DNA of 64,000 bases from Methylocapsa sp. S129 (GTDB lineage: Bacteria; Pseudomonadota; Alphaproteobacteria; Rhizobiales; Beijerinckiaceae): NCBI RefSeq assembly GCF_009765995.1, contig NZ_LMUI01000011.1, forward strand, positions 54,173 through 118,172. The letters are read 5' to 3'. A program made the position numbers and the translations under genes. The notes under the pieces were generated by a model. It saw nothing but the letters and a program-made list of their open reading frames with translations, was not told the DNA's origin and did not search any database. Below, one piece after another: positions 8,725 through 18,369 of the stretch (the first letter of the stretch is position 1; each line of letters starts with the position of its first letter).

Positions 8725-11142
8725 CTAGTAAAGGCCGCCCGTCCCTGAGCCGACCGCCTTCTCGATGTCAGGCGAAACATTGAGGACATGGGGCGATTCC
8801 CCGCCATCGCCCGCAGCATAGGAGTCCGGCGGCCCGGTGCCCGGTTTGAAAGCCTCGAGGATCGAGCCCGGGCCGCTGGAGCGCGTGCCGGTATGGGCGT
8901 CGACCGAAATCAGCTTGATGCCGGGGGGCACGCGGAACGGCGTATCGGGCGTGTCTTTGAGCGCCAATTTCATGAAGTCGCGGAAAATCGGCGCGGTATA
9001 GAGCGCGGCCTGCGCGGAATCGCCGAGGGAACGCGGATGGTCGTAACCCATGAACACGCCGAAGGCGAGATCGGGCGAATAGCCGACGAACCACAGGTCC
9101 TTGGCGTCGTTGGTGGTGCCCGTCTTGCCGGCCAGATGCTTGCCCAATTCCCGGATGCCGGCGCCGGCCGCCGTGCCGCGCTGGATAACGCCCTCCATGA
9201 TCGAGGTGATCTGATAGGCGGTCAGCGGATCAATCACCTGCTCGCGCGTATCGATCAGCTTCGGCTCGCTCTGATCGTCCCAATGCGTCGCGTCGCAGCC
9301 CTGGCAAATGCGCTCGTCGTGCTTGTAGATCGTATGGCCCCAGCGATCCTGGATGCGGTCGATCAGGGTCGCCTTGATGCGCCGGCCGCCATTGGCGAAC
9401 ATCGAATAGGCGGTCACCATGCGCAGCACCGTCGTCTCGCCGGCGCCCAGCGACATCGAGAGATAGGGCGGCAGATCGTCGTAAATGCCAAAACGCTTGG
9501 CGTATTCGACGATCAGCGGCATGCCGATGTCGCGCGCCAGACGCACCGTCATCTGATTGATCGAATGTTCGACGCCAAAACGCAGCGTATGCGGGCCGCC
9601 CGACTTGCCTTCAAAATTTTGCGGCGACCACATCTCGCCATTGCCCTGGTCGACTTCGATCGGCTCATCGAGCTCAATCGAGGACGGCGTATAGCCGTTG
9701 TCGAGCGCGGTCGCATAGACGAGCGGTTTGAAGGACGAGCCGGGCTGGCGCTTGGCCTGGGTGGCGCGATTGAATTCCGACTGGTCGAAAGAGAAGCCGC
9801 CGACCATCGCCAGGACGCGGCCGGTGAAGGGGTCCATCGCAACGCAGGCGCCCGACACTTCAGGAATCTGGCGCAGGCGAAATTCGGCGGTTTTACCGGC
9901 GATCGGCTCGACATAGACGACGTCGCCCGGCTTCATCAGCGCACGCGGCCGCTTGCCGGTCCATTTCGTCCCATCGATGGTGATCGATCCCGTTTCGCGG
10001 TTTTGACCGACCGCGCCGGACGGATCGCGGTCGGGCTGCAATCCGATGCGGGCGGATATGTCATTGGCGTCGAGCACCACGGCAAGGCGCCATGGCTTCA
10101 CATCGCCCAATTGCGGGATGTCGGCCAGCGAGACGCCCCAGTCCTGACCCAAGTCGATCGACTTGACCGTGCCGTGCCAGCCATGCGCCTCGTCATAATG
10201 CACGAGGCCGTCGACCAGCGCTTTGCGCGCCATCAACTGTATTTTGGGGTCGAGCGTCGTGCGAACGGAAAGACCGCCCTCGTTCAGCTTCTGATCGCCA
10301 TAGCGCACAAGGATTTCGCGGCGCACTTCCTCGGCGAAAAAGCCGGCGGCGATCGAATTGGGCGTCAGCACGCGCGGATTGATGGTCAGCGGTTCGGATC
10401 GCGCCTTCTGCGCCTCCGCCTGGGTGATATAGCCGTCCTCGGCCATGCGGCCGATGACGTAATTGCGGCGGTCGAGGGCGCGATCGTGATTGCGGAATGG
10501 ATTGAGCTCGCTCGGCTCCTTGGGCAGCGCCGCGAGATAGGCGACCTCGGCGATGGTCAGTTCGTGCACCGATTTGTCGAAATAGTTCAGCGCCGCCGCC
10601 GCGACGCCGTAATTGCTGAGGCCGAGATAAATTTCATTCAGATAAAGCTCGAGGATCTTTTCCTTTGAATAGGCCGATTCGATTCGCATGCTGAGCAGGA
10701 TTTCGCGAATCTTGCGGTCGAACGTGCGCTCATTGTTGAGAAGGAAGTTCTTGGCGACCTGCTGGGTGATCGTCGAGGCGCCCTGAACGTGTTTGGAGCC
10801 TTGGAGGAAGACGAAGCCCGCGCGAAGAATGCCCTCGGGATCAAAGCCCCGATGGATGTAAAAATTCTTGTCCTCGGCCGAAATGAACGCCTCTTTGACA
10901 AGGGGCGGAATGGCGGATGAAGGCAGATACAGGCGGCGCTCGTGATAATATTCGGCCAGCAGGCTGCCGTCGCCGGCATGAACGCGCGTCATCACCGGCG
11001 GCTCATAATTTTGCAATTGGCTATAGTCCGGCAGGTCCTGCTGATATTTCCATACGACCGCCCCCACGGCCGCCGCCAGCACGACGAAGACGATCGCGCA
11101 TGTCGCAAAAATGAAGCCTATGAAACGGGCAATCCGCCGCAT
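8725..11142 (-). CDS. mrcA: Bifunctional penicillin-binding protein 1A
   Basis: Class A PBP that polymerises glycan strands (GT51) and cross-links peptides at the periplasmic face. At 805 residues it has the normal length. An N-terminal membrane anchor (residues 8-31) is followed by the glycosyltransferase with catalytic Glu90 in SAEDKNFYIHRG, GASTITQQVAKN, and KILELYLNEIYLG. The transpeptidase has Ser469 in the SxxK motif (GSSFKPL), SIN at 527-529 and KTG at 673-675, so both activities look intact. It lies 186 bp downstream of the amidase gene on the same strand, the usual alphaproteobacterial arrangement. Long plus-strand frames over it are antisense shadows. Confidence 0.97.
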   Translation of the reverse strand: MRRIARFIGFIFATCAIVFVVLAAAVGAVVWKYQQDLPDYSQLQNYEPPVMTRVHAGDGSLLAEYYHERRLYLPSSAIPPLVKEAFISAEDKNFYIHRGFDPEGILRAGFVFLQGSKHVQGASTITQQVAKNFLLNNERTFDRKIREILLSMRIESAYSKEKILELYLNEIYLGLSNYGVAAAALNYFDKSVHELTIAEVAYLAALPKEPSELNPFRNHDRALDRRNYVIGRMAEDGYITQAEAQKARSEPLTINPRVLTPNSIAAGFFAEEVRREILVRYGDQKLNEGGLSVRTTLDPKIQLMARKALVDGLVHYDEAHGWHGTVKSIDLGQDWGVSLADIPQLGDVKPWRLAVVLDANDISARIGLQPDRDPSGAVGQNRETGSITIDGTKWTGKRPRALMKPGDVVYVEPIAGKTAEFRLRQIPEVSGACVAMDPFTGRVLAMVGGFSFDQSEFNRATQAKRQPGSSFKPLVYATALDNGYTPSSIELDEPIEVDQGNGEMWSPQNFEGKSGGPHTLRFGVEHSINQMTVRLARDIGMPLIVEYAKRFGIYDDLPPYLSMSLGAGETTVLRMVTAYSMFANGGRRIKATLIDRIQDRWGHTIYKHDERICQGCDATHWDDQSEPKLIDTREQVIDPLTAYQITSIMEGVIQRGTAAGAGIRELGKHLAGKTGTTNDAKDLWFVGYSPDLAFGVFMGYDHPRSLGDSAQAALYTAPIFRDFMKLALKDTPDTPFRVPPGIKLISVDAHTGTRSSGPGSILEAFKPGTGPPDSYAAGDGGESPHVLNVSPDIEKAVGSGTGGLY

Positions 11143-11328
11143 GTTCTGATCAAATCCTGTCTCGCCGCCGACGGTTCAAACCGGAGCCGGGCGAACTCCT
11201 TAGAGCACAAGCACCAGAGGATCAATTTGTGTTGCAAGCGCGGCGAATTTAAGCCGGCGGCCCGATACGGTCCTCAAACGCCTTTCTGGACGATCGAAGT
11301 GACCTTTTTACCACGCCCCTATCCCGCC

Positions 11329-12708
11329 TCAATGCGCGCCCTCGACATCTGGCGGATTTGCGCTCGCCTCGGCCTTGGGCGCGGCGCGCCCGGCGTCGGA
11401 ATGGGGGACAAAAAAGCGATCGATGGCGCTCGCCAGCGCCGTTGTGGCCTTGGCGCGCCATTCAGGAGACGTCATGGACTTTACGTCTTGCGGACTTGAG
11501 AGATAGCCCAGCTCCAGCAGGACCGAAGGGAAATCGGGCGCTTTCAGCACCACGAAGCCGGCCGAACGCTCGGGGTTGTGATTGAGCCGCGCGGCGCCGC
11601 GCCATTCCTCGACAATTCCGCGTGAAAAAATATGGGCGTAGGCGCGCGTCTCCCGCCGCTTGAGATCGAAGAGAATGTCGGCGACGCCAACCGCCTCCTG
11701 CTTTTGCTCGACGCCGGCGGCCTTGTCGGCGGCGTTTTCGCGCTCGGCGATACGCGCCGCCTCGGCGTCCGACGCCCGATCGGCGACCGTATAGACGGTG
11801 GCGCCCGAGACATCGGCCGCCGCCTGCAACGTGTCGGCATGGATCGAGATGAGCAGCGCGGCGTTCTCATCGCGCGCGATCTTGACGCGATCGGCCAGCG
11901 AGACGAATTCATCGCCGTGACGGGTCAGCACGACCCGGTAGCGCCCACTCGCTTCGAGTTTTTGCGCAAGTTCTGTGGTGAATTCGTAGACGATTGTCTT
12001 TTCGACAGCGCCGCCCGGTCCGATCGCGCCGCTATCGACGCCTCCATGGCCCGGATCCAGCACGATCGCCAGAGGGCCCGGAGCCGTGGGCGACGTTTCG
12101 CCACGCGCCTGCGTGTCCTGCGTGGGGGCCGCGGCTTGTTCGCCATCCCTTGCCGCCTGCTGGAACGCCGCCGGCTCGCACCGCGACAGCTCAATTTGCA
12201 GCCGCGCCGGCGCGGCGCCGTTGGCGATCGCTTGCGTTGCGAGCCGCGTCACGCGCGCGGGACCGGCAAGATCGATCACGATGCGCGATCTGCCGGGGCC
12301 AAGAAGGCCAAAACGGAACGATTTGACGATTGGCCCGAGAGCGCGTCCTTGCGGCGCCCGCCCGACCGCCGGATCGATCTGAAAATTGACTTCGGGGACG
12401 TCGACAACGATGCGGTCGGGGTCGGCCATCGAAAAAGCGCGCGCCTCGACGGGCGCCGAAAGATCGAAAGTGAGCTTGGCGGCGCCGCCTTCATCAACCA
12501 GACGCGCATCGACGGCGACGGGCGGATTGACGGCGGCTGCGACCGTGGCTCCTGGATCTGGCGCGGTCGAGGCCCCCAGCGAGGGTTCGAGGGGAACGCA
12601 AGCCACAACCAGGGCGACGGCGAGCGCGGCCCATCGAGTTGGCGGCGCAAGCGCTTCGACGGCGCGCCCGGCCGGCCATCGGCTCATTTTACAGATTCCG
12701 TGAGGCAT
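11329..12708 (-). CDS. amiC: N-acetylmuramoyl-L-alanine amidase with AMIN domain (AmiC type)
   Basis: Periplasmic Zn amidase that cleaves the bond between muramic acid and the stem peptide, used in daughter-cell separation. After a signal-like hydrophobic segment (WAALAVALVVACVPL) comes an AMIN domain (VDVPEVNFQID), which in this family localises the enzyme to septal peptidoglycan. The Amidase_3 catalytic domain follows: DPGHGGVDSGAIG (Zn His), Glu in VEKTIVYEF, SIHAD (Zn His) and LLELGYLSSP (catalytic Glu). Start ATG 12708 has AAGGG upstream. A TTG at 12729 or ATG at 12687 are alternatives. Precedes mrcA on the same strand. Confidence 0.92.
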   Translation of the reverse strand: MPHGICKMSRWPAGRAVEALAPPTRWAALAVALVVACVPLEPSLGASTAPDPGATVAAAVNPPVAVDARLVDEGGAAKLTFDLSAPVEARAFSMADPDRIVVDVPEVNFQIDPAVGRAPQGRALGPIVKSFRFGLLGPGRSRIVIDLAGPARVTRLATQAIANGAAPARLQIELSRCEPAAFQQAARDGEQAAAPTQDTQARGETSPTAPGPLAIVLDPGHGGVDSGAIGPGGAVEKTIVYEFTTELAQKLEASGRYRVVLTRHGDEFVSLADRVKIARDENAALLISIHADTLQAAADVSGATVYTVADRASDAEAARIAERENAADKAAGVEQKQEAVGVADILFDLKRRETRAYAHIFSRGIVEEWRGAARLNHNPERSAGFVVLKAPDFPSVLLELGYLSSPQDVKSMTSPEWRAKATTALASAIDRFFVPHSDAGRAAPKAEASANPPDVEGAH

Positions 12709-13391
12709 CTGTCCCGACCCTTGTCTCAAGGACTCGCCACTGCGCGTTAGCCCTAACGCATAGGACCTTCGCGGTTAATGATCTATGACCATAAGCGGAT
12801 CGCGTCCTCAGCGCTGTGGCCGCCGCGCAACAGGCCGGGAAAAACCTTGCCAAGGCTCTTGGCAGTCCTTATGTAAGACTTGTTTTGCGTTCGGATCGAT
12901 TCCGCTTGGCGCCGGTTTTGCCGGTTACATCAAGAGTTTTGCCGAAGCGACGGCTGCATGTCAGCCGAGGCGGCGGCGGAAAAATCCAACCCAGCGGGCC
13001 TCCGCCCGTCTCTTCAAGCGCCTCCCTTAGCGAGGGTTTTGCGGTTTGAAGATTGGAATGCAGTTCGATGGGCCAACGCCTTTCGAAATGCGAACCGGAG
13101 CGGGACAATGGCGCAACTTGCGCCCCTCGATAGGCGACGAGGACAGGCTCCGCCGACTAATCTGGTGCGCAATGCCCGAATTATGCACGCAAGGCCGACA
13201 AATCGCTCATCAAGATGCGCGATTCGGCCTTGTCTTGCGCGATTCGGACGCGACCCTCGGCGCGGCTGTCGCTGCGTCTGATATTCAATATCCTCATCAC
13301 AATTCATCATACGCGGGCGCAGCGCGCCGCACTTTCAAGCGCCCAGTTCGGGCGCCGGAAGCCGCGCGCGCGCGCCCCAAGAGAGTTCAAC
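12709..13391. other. Divergent intergenic region with long rne leader
   Basis: About 680 bp between the divergent amidase and rne starts. It must hold both promoters. Open frames here have skewed, arginine- and proline-rich composition and no ribosome binding sites, so I call no gene. In enterobacteria, long rne leaders mediate autoregulation by RNase E; whether this leader does so is inference, and no specific structure was resolved by eye. Confidence 0.45.
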
Positions 13392-16382
13392 ATGCCCAAC
13401 AAGATGATTATAGACGCCTCTCACCCGGAAGAGACCCGGGTGGTCGTGTTAAGGGGTAATCGGGTCGAGGAATTCGATTTCGAATCGGCCAACAAGAAAC
13501 CGCTGCGCGGCAATATTTATCTCGCCAAGGTGACGCGCGTGGAGCCTTCGCTCCAGGCCGCCTTCATCGACTACGGCGGCAATCGTCACGGTTTTCTCGC
13601 TTTTTCGGAAATTCACCCCGATTATTATCAGATTCCCGTCGCCGATCGTCAGGCGCTGCTCGAAGAAGAAGCGCGCTCGCATCGCGAGGACGAAGAAGAG
13701 CCGCGCGGCGAACGCCGCAGCCGGCGCCATCGTCGCCCACGCCCGCAGGAAGCCGAAATGCGGTCGCGGGGCGAGGAGCGCGTCTCCGAACCCGCGGAAT
13801 CGGAGCAGCCGCCCGTTGACGGCGACGATCGTGCGCCGCACGCCGCCCTAGACGCATCCGCGCCGGCCCATGCGGAAGAAGCCCATCTGGACGAAGAAGC
13901 CCATCTGGACATTGACGCCCCGCGCGAAGCAGCGGAGCCAGCGCCCGTCATCCTGCATGAGGAGCCCTCGGCGGCGCCCATGGACGCGCCCGATACGCCA
14001 TTTCAATCGTTCGACGAAGAACCGGGTTCGGAACCTGCTGGCCTCTCCCACGGCGACGACGACAGCCGCGAAGACAGCGGCCATGCCGCAATGGAGGGGG
14101 AAAGTTCTTCCGAAGTTCAGCCATCGGGCGAGCCGCTCCACGAAGATGAAGACGAGGATGAGGACGAGCACGAGGTCACGACGCTTGACGGCGGCGCTGA
14201 AGAGCGCGCGCCGCGGGCGCGCCATTCGCGCGGCGACGACGAAGGCGAGGCGATCGAGAATGTCGGCGGCGACGCGATGGAGGAAATGCCGCGCCGCGCG
14301 CCGCGCCTGCGCCGCCAATACAAGATTCAGGAAGTCATCAAGCGCCGGCAGGTTTTGCTCGTCCAGGTCGTCAAGGAGGAGCGCGGCAACAAGGGCGCGG
14401 CTTTGACGACCTATCTGTCGCTTGCCGGTCGTTATTCCGTCTTGATGCCCAATACCGCGCGCGGCGGCGGCATTTCACGCAAAATCACCAATACGCTTGA
14501 TCGCAGTCGCCTGAAATCGATCGCCCAGGATCTGGAAGTGCCCGAGGGCATGGGCATCATCCTGCGCACGGCGGGCGCCTCGCGCACCAAGGCGGAGGTG
14601 AAACGCGATTTCGAATATCTGCTGCGCATGTGGGAGACGGTTCGCGAGTTGACCCTGTCTTCAAGCGCGCCGACCCTCGTCTATGAGGAAGGTTCACTGA
14701 TCAAGCGAGCGATCCGCGACCTCTACAACAAGGATGTCGAGGAGGTGATCGTCGCGGGTGAGGAGGCTTTTCGCGAAGCCAAGGAATTCATGCGTTTGTT
14801 GATGCCGAGCCATGCCAGGAACGTCCTGCCCTATCGGGACGTTCAGCCGGTTTTCGCGCGGGTCGGCGTTGAAGCGCAGCTCGATGCGATGTTCTCGAAT
14901 CAGGTCACGCTGAAATCGGGCGGTTATATCGTCATCAACCAGACCGAGGCTTTGGTTGCCATCGACGTGAATTCGGGCCGCTCGACGCGCGAACACAATA
15001 TCGAAGACACGGCGCTGCGCACCAATCTTGAGGCGGCGGACGAAGTGGCCAGGCAATTGCGCTTGCGCGATCTGGCCGGTCTGATCGTCGTCGATTTCAT
15101 CGATATGGAGGAGGGCCGCAACAATCGCGCGGTTGAGCGACGCGTCAAGGATGCGCTCAAGAACGATCGCGCGCGCATCCAGGTGGGCCGGATTTCGCAT
15201 TTTGGCCTGCTCGAAATGTCGCGTCAGCGCATCCGCACCGGCGTGCTCGAAGGCTCGACCGTCGTGTGCGCTCATTGCATGGGCGCGGGGGTCGTTCGCT
15301 CGACGGCGTCGATCGCCCTGCACGTGCTGCGCGTTCTCGAAGACGCGCTGATCAAGAGCGCCTCGCATAACATGACCGTGCGGACCCGCACCGAGGTGGC
15401 GCTTTATATTCTCAATCAAAAACGCGCGCATCTGCGCGACCTTGAGCGGCGCTTTGGCGTGACGATTATGCTCGCCGCCGACGATACGCTGACGGGCTTG
15501 AACTACCATGCCTTCGAGCGCGGCGAGCCGGCGACCGGCGTCAAGGCGGACGACACACAAGGCGAAGCGCCAAAATACGACTATTCGATCCCCGCCGACG
15601 ACGAAATCGAGGAAGAGACTCCGTCCGAAGACGAGGCGGAATCGGAGAGCGAGGAAGCCGAGAGCGACGAATCGTCGGAAGAAGGGGCGCGAGGCCGCTC
15701 CCCTCACCATGCCGGCAGAGGCGAAAAAAATGCGGGCGAGGAAGGCGAGGCGGGGCGCCGCCGCCGCCGCCGCCGGCGGCGGCGCGGCGAGCGCAGCCCT
15801 GTCGAGGGGATCAATCCCGACGCGCCGCAACCGACCGACTCGGGTCTGGCCGTCATGGCGGAAATCGGGGGCGATCTTCCGTTGCCCGCGCCGGTGACTG
15901 ACGAATCTGCGGAAGACGCGGAGATCGTCGGGGATGGACGGCCTCGCGAGGTCTCCGGTCGTCAGCGTCGCGCACGCGGGCCGCGCCGCGGCGATCGCGG
16001 ACGACAGCCGCGTTTGATGGACGCGTCCGGGGCAGAAGGAGAAGAGCAACCGCAGGCGCAGGCGATCGATGTTCCGCCGCCCGGTTCGCCTTACGAGAGC
16101 GGCGTCCATGAGGCGCGCGGCGAGCCGACGCAGGAATCTTTCGCATGGGAGCCAGAGCATCGGCCGCCGTCGGCTGTCCACGAGTCCGTGGCCGATGGGC
16201 CGATGTTCCATCAGCCGGAAACCGAGCAAACGCCGGAACGCCGGGAAGCGGCCCTCCCTGCTTCCACGGAAGAAGCGCCCTCCGCGGCAGAGGCGACGAC
16301 ACAGGCTGAAGCCGACGATCCGTCTCGCCCCAAACGTTCAGGCTGGTGGCGACGGGCGCGCGCCACATTCGTTGGCGAATAG
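13392..16382 (+). CDS. rne: Ribonuclease E
   Basis: Single-strand-specific endoribonuclease, scaffold of the degradosome, acting in mRNA decay and rRNA/tRNA maturation. ATG 13392 opens with MPNKMIIDASHPEETRVVVL, typical of the alphaproteobacterial enzyme; 996 residues. The S1 domain (RGNIYLAKVTRVEPSLQAAF... RHGFLAF) is interrupted by a ~200-residue Glu/Asp-rich insertion (about residues 90-300). The DNase I-like core carries the two Mg-binding aspartates in AIDVNSGRST (~525) and VVDFIDME (~568). The Zn-link CAHC lies near residue 626. The C-terminal third is a charged, Arg/Glu-rich, low-complexity tail of the degradosome type, ending in a basic Trp-containing patch. The frame is open upstream of the chosen start, without protein-like composition. 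Confidence 0.96.
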   Translation: MPNKMIIDASHPEETRVVVLRGNRVEEFDFESANKKPLRGNIYLAKVTRVEPSLQAAFIDYGGNRHGFLAFSEIHPDYYQIPVADRQALLEEEARSHREDEEEPRGERRSRRHRRPRPQEAEMRSRGEERVSEPAESEQPPVDGDDRAPHAALDASAPAHAEEAHLDEEAHLDIDAPREAAEPAPVILHEEPSAAPMDAPDTPFQSFDEEPGSEPAGLSHGDDDSREDSGHAAMEGESSSEVQPSGEPLHEDEDEDEDEHEVTTLDGGAEERAPRARHSRGDDEGEAIENVGGDAMEEMPRRAPRLRRQYKIQEVIKRRQVLLVQVVKEERGNKGAALTTYLSLAGRYSVLMPNTARGGGISRKITNTLDRSRLKSIAQDLEVPEGMGIILRTAGASRTKAEVKRDFEYLLRMWETVRELTLSSSAPTLVYEEGSLIKRAIRDLYNKDVEEVIVAGEEAFREAKEFMRLLMPSHARNVLPYRDVQPVFARVGVEAQLDAMFSNQVTLKSGGYIVINQTEALVAIDVNSGRSTREHNIEDTALRTNLEAADEVARQLRLRDLAGLIVVDFIDMEEGRNNRAVERRVKDALKNDRARIQVGRISHFGLLEMSRQRIRTGVLEGSTVVCAHCMGAGVVRSTASIALHVLRVLEDALIKSASHNMTVRTRTEVALYILNQKRAHLRDLERRFGVTIMLAADDTLTGLNYHAFERGEPATGVKADDTQGEAPKYDYSIPADDEIEEETPSEDEAESESEEAESDESSEEGARGRSPHHAGRGEKNAGEEGEAGRRRRRRRRRRGERSPVEGINPDAPQPTDSGLAVMAEIGGDLPLPAPVTDESAEDAEIVGDGRPREVSGRQRRARGPRRGDRGRQPRLMDASGAEGEEQPQAQAIDVPPPGSPYESGVHEARGEPTQESFAWEPEHRPPSAVHESVADGPMFHQPETEQTPERREAALPASTEEAPSAAEATTQAEADDPSRPKRSGWWRRARATFVGE

Positions 16383-16394
16383 GCCGATTAACAA

Positions 16395-16429
16395 GAGACC
16401 CTTCTCTCGTCCTACGGAAGAAGGGTCTC
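16395..16429 (+). terminator. Strong hairpin after rne
   Basis: GAGACCCTTCT (16395-16405) pairs perfectly with AGAAGGGTCTC (16419-16429) around a 13-nt loop, 12 bp past the rne stop. No T-tract follows, so it may be a 3'-end stabilising hairpin or a Rho-assisted terminator rather than a classical intrinsic one. Confidence 0.6.
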
Positions 16430-16599
16430 GCACGAAAGTGTGAACGCGGGCCGTTCCGTCTTGGCGGCGCGCGATTGTCGTTTTAATGAATCGCTGGTGA
16501 GATTTCGGCACGATAGACCCTCATGGATTATTCGATCGTGAGAGAGGCGTTGCCGGGTAAAATTTTGGCGGGGCGTCGAATCCGACCTGGGAGAACGAA

Positions 16600-17373
16600 A
16601 TGAAACGATTGCTCGGTTTGACTTTTGCCGCGGCTCTGTTCGGGGCGCTTGCCGGGCCCTGTGCGGCGCCGGCTTCGGCCGCTGAATTTACGCCCGAACA
16701 AAAAGCCGAAATCGGCGCGATCATGAAGGACTATCTGATTCAGAATCCGGATGTCCTGCGCGCGGCGATCGACGCGCTGGACAAACACGACAAACAGGTC
16801 GAGGCGCAGGCGCGCCAGAGCGCCGTCGCCGATCAGGCCGGCCCCCTGTTCTCCTCCGCTCATCAAGCCAATGTCGGCAATCCCAAGGGCGACGCCACGC
16901 TCGTCGAATTCTTCGATTACAATTGCCATTATTGCAAAGGCGCGCTGCCCGACATGGCCAAGCTGATGCAAACCGACCCGAACATGAAGCTTGTTCTGAA
17001 GGATTTCCCGGTATTGGGGCCTGGGTCCGTCGAAGCGGCGAAAGTCGCCACTGCGGTGCGCAACCAGCTTCACGGCGACAAGTTCTGGCAGTTCCATGTC
17101 AAGCTTCTTGGCAGTCACGGCCCGGTCGGCAAGACCGAAGCGCTTGCCGTCGCGAAAGAGATGGGCGTCGATATGGACCGGCTCAACAAGGATATGGAGA
17201 GCCCCGACGTGACGGCCGGCCTCGAAGAAGTCATGCATATGGCCGACGCGCTGCAGATCAACGGCACCCCGACATTCGTTGTCGGCCAGGAAGTCGTCGT
17301 CGGCGCCGTTGGCTATGACCAGCTCAAGCAGAAGCTGGATAGCGTGCATAAATGCGGGCATGCCGTCTGCTGA
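16600..17373 (+). CDS. DsbA-family thiol:disulfide oxidoreductase (secreted)
   Basis: 257-residue periplasmic thioredoxin-fold protein. A signal peptide ends near AAPASAAEF, followed by a helical N-terminal region (EQKAEIGAIMKDYLIQNPDV) typical of the Com1/ScsC-like DsbA group. The redox site is CHYC in FFDYNCHYCKG, and the cis-proline loop is NGTPTFVVG. It could oxidise or isomerise disulfides in exported proteins; which of these depends on partners not seen here. Start ATG 16600 follows GGGAG. Flanked by a hairpin upstream and a good terminator downstream, so probably monocistronic. Confidence 0.9.
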   Translation: MKRLLGLTFAAALFGALAGPCAAPASAAEFTPEQKAEIGAIMKDYLIQNPDVLRAAIDALDKHDKQVEAQARQSAVADQAGPLFSSAHQANVGNPKGDATLVEFFDYNCHYCKGALPDMAKLMQTDPNMKLVLKDFPVLGPGSVEAAKVATAVRNQLHGDKFWQFHVKLLGSHGPVGKTEALAVAKEMGVDMDRLNKDMESPDVTAGLEEVMHMADALQINGTPTFVVGQEVVVGAVGYDQLKQKLDSVHKCGHAVC

Positions 17374-17398
17374 ACGGCAAAAATAAACCTTTAATAAA

Positions 17399-17437
17399 GC
17401 GGGCTCGCTCATTATTGAGCCGGCCCGCATTTTTTTG
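17399..17437 (+). terminator. Rho-independent terminator after the DsbA-like gene
   Basis: GCGGGC...GCTCA ATTAT TGAGC...GCCCGC forms a GC-rich stem with a small internal mismatch, followed directly by a run of seven Ts. It lies 25 bp after the stop codon at 17373 and before uppP. Confidence 0.85.
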
Positions 17438-17460
17438 ACCTGATAAGGCTCGTCTTCGCC

Positions 17461-18285
17461 ATGACCACATTGCAAGCGATCGTCATGGCGATTCTGCAGG
17501 GCGTCACCGAATTGTTTCCGGTCAGCAGCCTAGGCCACGCGGTCATCCTGCCGCGCCTGCTGCATTGGGCGATCGACCAGGCGGCGGCCGACTTCCTGCC
17601 CTATCTGGTCGTCATGCATCTGGGCACAGCGATCGCGCTCTTGCTGTATTTCTGGCGCGACTGGCTAGCTTTTGCGGCCTCCTTGCTGAGCCAGTCGAGT
17701 CCGCGCGCGAAGACCGATCGGCGCATCTTCCTGTTTGTCGTGCTGGCGACCATTCCGGCGGTCATCGTCGGTTATGGGTTTCGGAAACTGCTCGGAGACG
17801 CCTTCGCGGCGCCATGGATCGCCGCGATATTCTTGATCGTGAACGGGTTCATTCTGTTTCTTGGCGACAAGGTTGCGGGACAGGCGATCGGCAAACTTGA
17901 GCAACTCAATTGGAAAGGCGCGCTGGCGGTCGGCTTTTCGCAGTGCTTCGCGCTCATTCCCGGCATTTCGCGCTCGGGCGCAACGATTGTCGCAGGCGTC
18001 GTCGCAGGACTTGAACATAAGGAATCGGCGCGTTTTTCGTTTCTGATGGCGCCGCCGATCATGCTGGGCGCAACCGTCCTCGAAGCGCCAAAGCTCCTCC
18101 ACCAGGGCTCAACTTTAGGCGGGGCGGCCATCCTTTCAGGAATCGTCGCGGGAATCGTCGCCTATTTCAGCATCGTCTTTCTCATGCGCTATTTCCGCCG
18201 TCACGAATTCGAAGCGTTGAACCCGTTCGCCTATTATTGCTGGGCGGCAGGGGTCGCCAGCCTTGCGATTATCGCATTGACCTGA
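17461..18285 (+). CDS. uppP: Undecaprenyl-diphosphate phosphatase (UppP/BacA)
   Basis: Integral membrane phosphatase that recycles undecaprenyl diphosphate to the monophosphate carrier for peptidoglycan and other glycans; overproduction gives bacitracin resistance in other bacteria. 274 residues, about 8 helices. Both family signatures are present: the N-terminal Glu-rich motif (ILQGVTELFPVSSLGH, where TELFPVSSLGH carries the catalytic Glu/Ser/His region) and the second motif with Arg (PGISRSGATIVAG). Starts at ATG 17461 right after a terminator, so it has its own promoter in the ~20 bp spacer or is read through. Confidence 0.96.
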   Translation: MTTLQAIVMAILQGVTELFPVSSLGHAVILPRLLHWAIDQAAADFLPYLVVMHLGTAIALLLYFWRDWLAFAASLLSQSSPRAKTDRRIFLFVVLATIPAVIVGYGFRKLLGDAFAAPWIAAIFLIVNGFILFLGDKVAGQAIGKLEQLNWKGALAVGFSQCFALIPGISRSGATIVAGVVAGLEHKESARFSFLMAPPIMLGATVLEAPKLLHQGSTLGGAAILSGIVAGIVAYFSIVFLMRYFRRHEFEALNPFAYYCWAAGVASLAIIALT

Positions 18286-18369
18286 GCCCCGGGGCCCGCC
18301 ACTTGGCCCGTCAGGCGCAAGCGCCTATATCTCTCGCGCGTCGCCCTGCGAGAGCGGCGAGGGTGGACC

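Noticed and set aside
8788..10668. 626-codon open frame on the plus strand
   Set aside because: Antisense to PBP1A, which carries all catalytic motifs on the minus strand. Arg/His/Asp-rich non-protein-like composition.
14694..16229. 511-codon open frame on the minus strand
   Set aside because: Antisense to RNase E, rich in Arg and His, no motif and no ribosome binding site.
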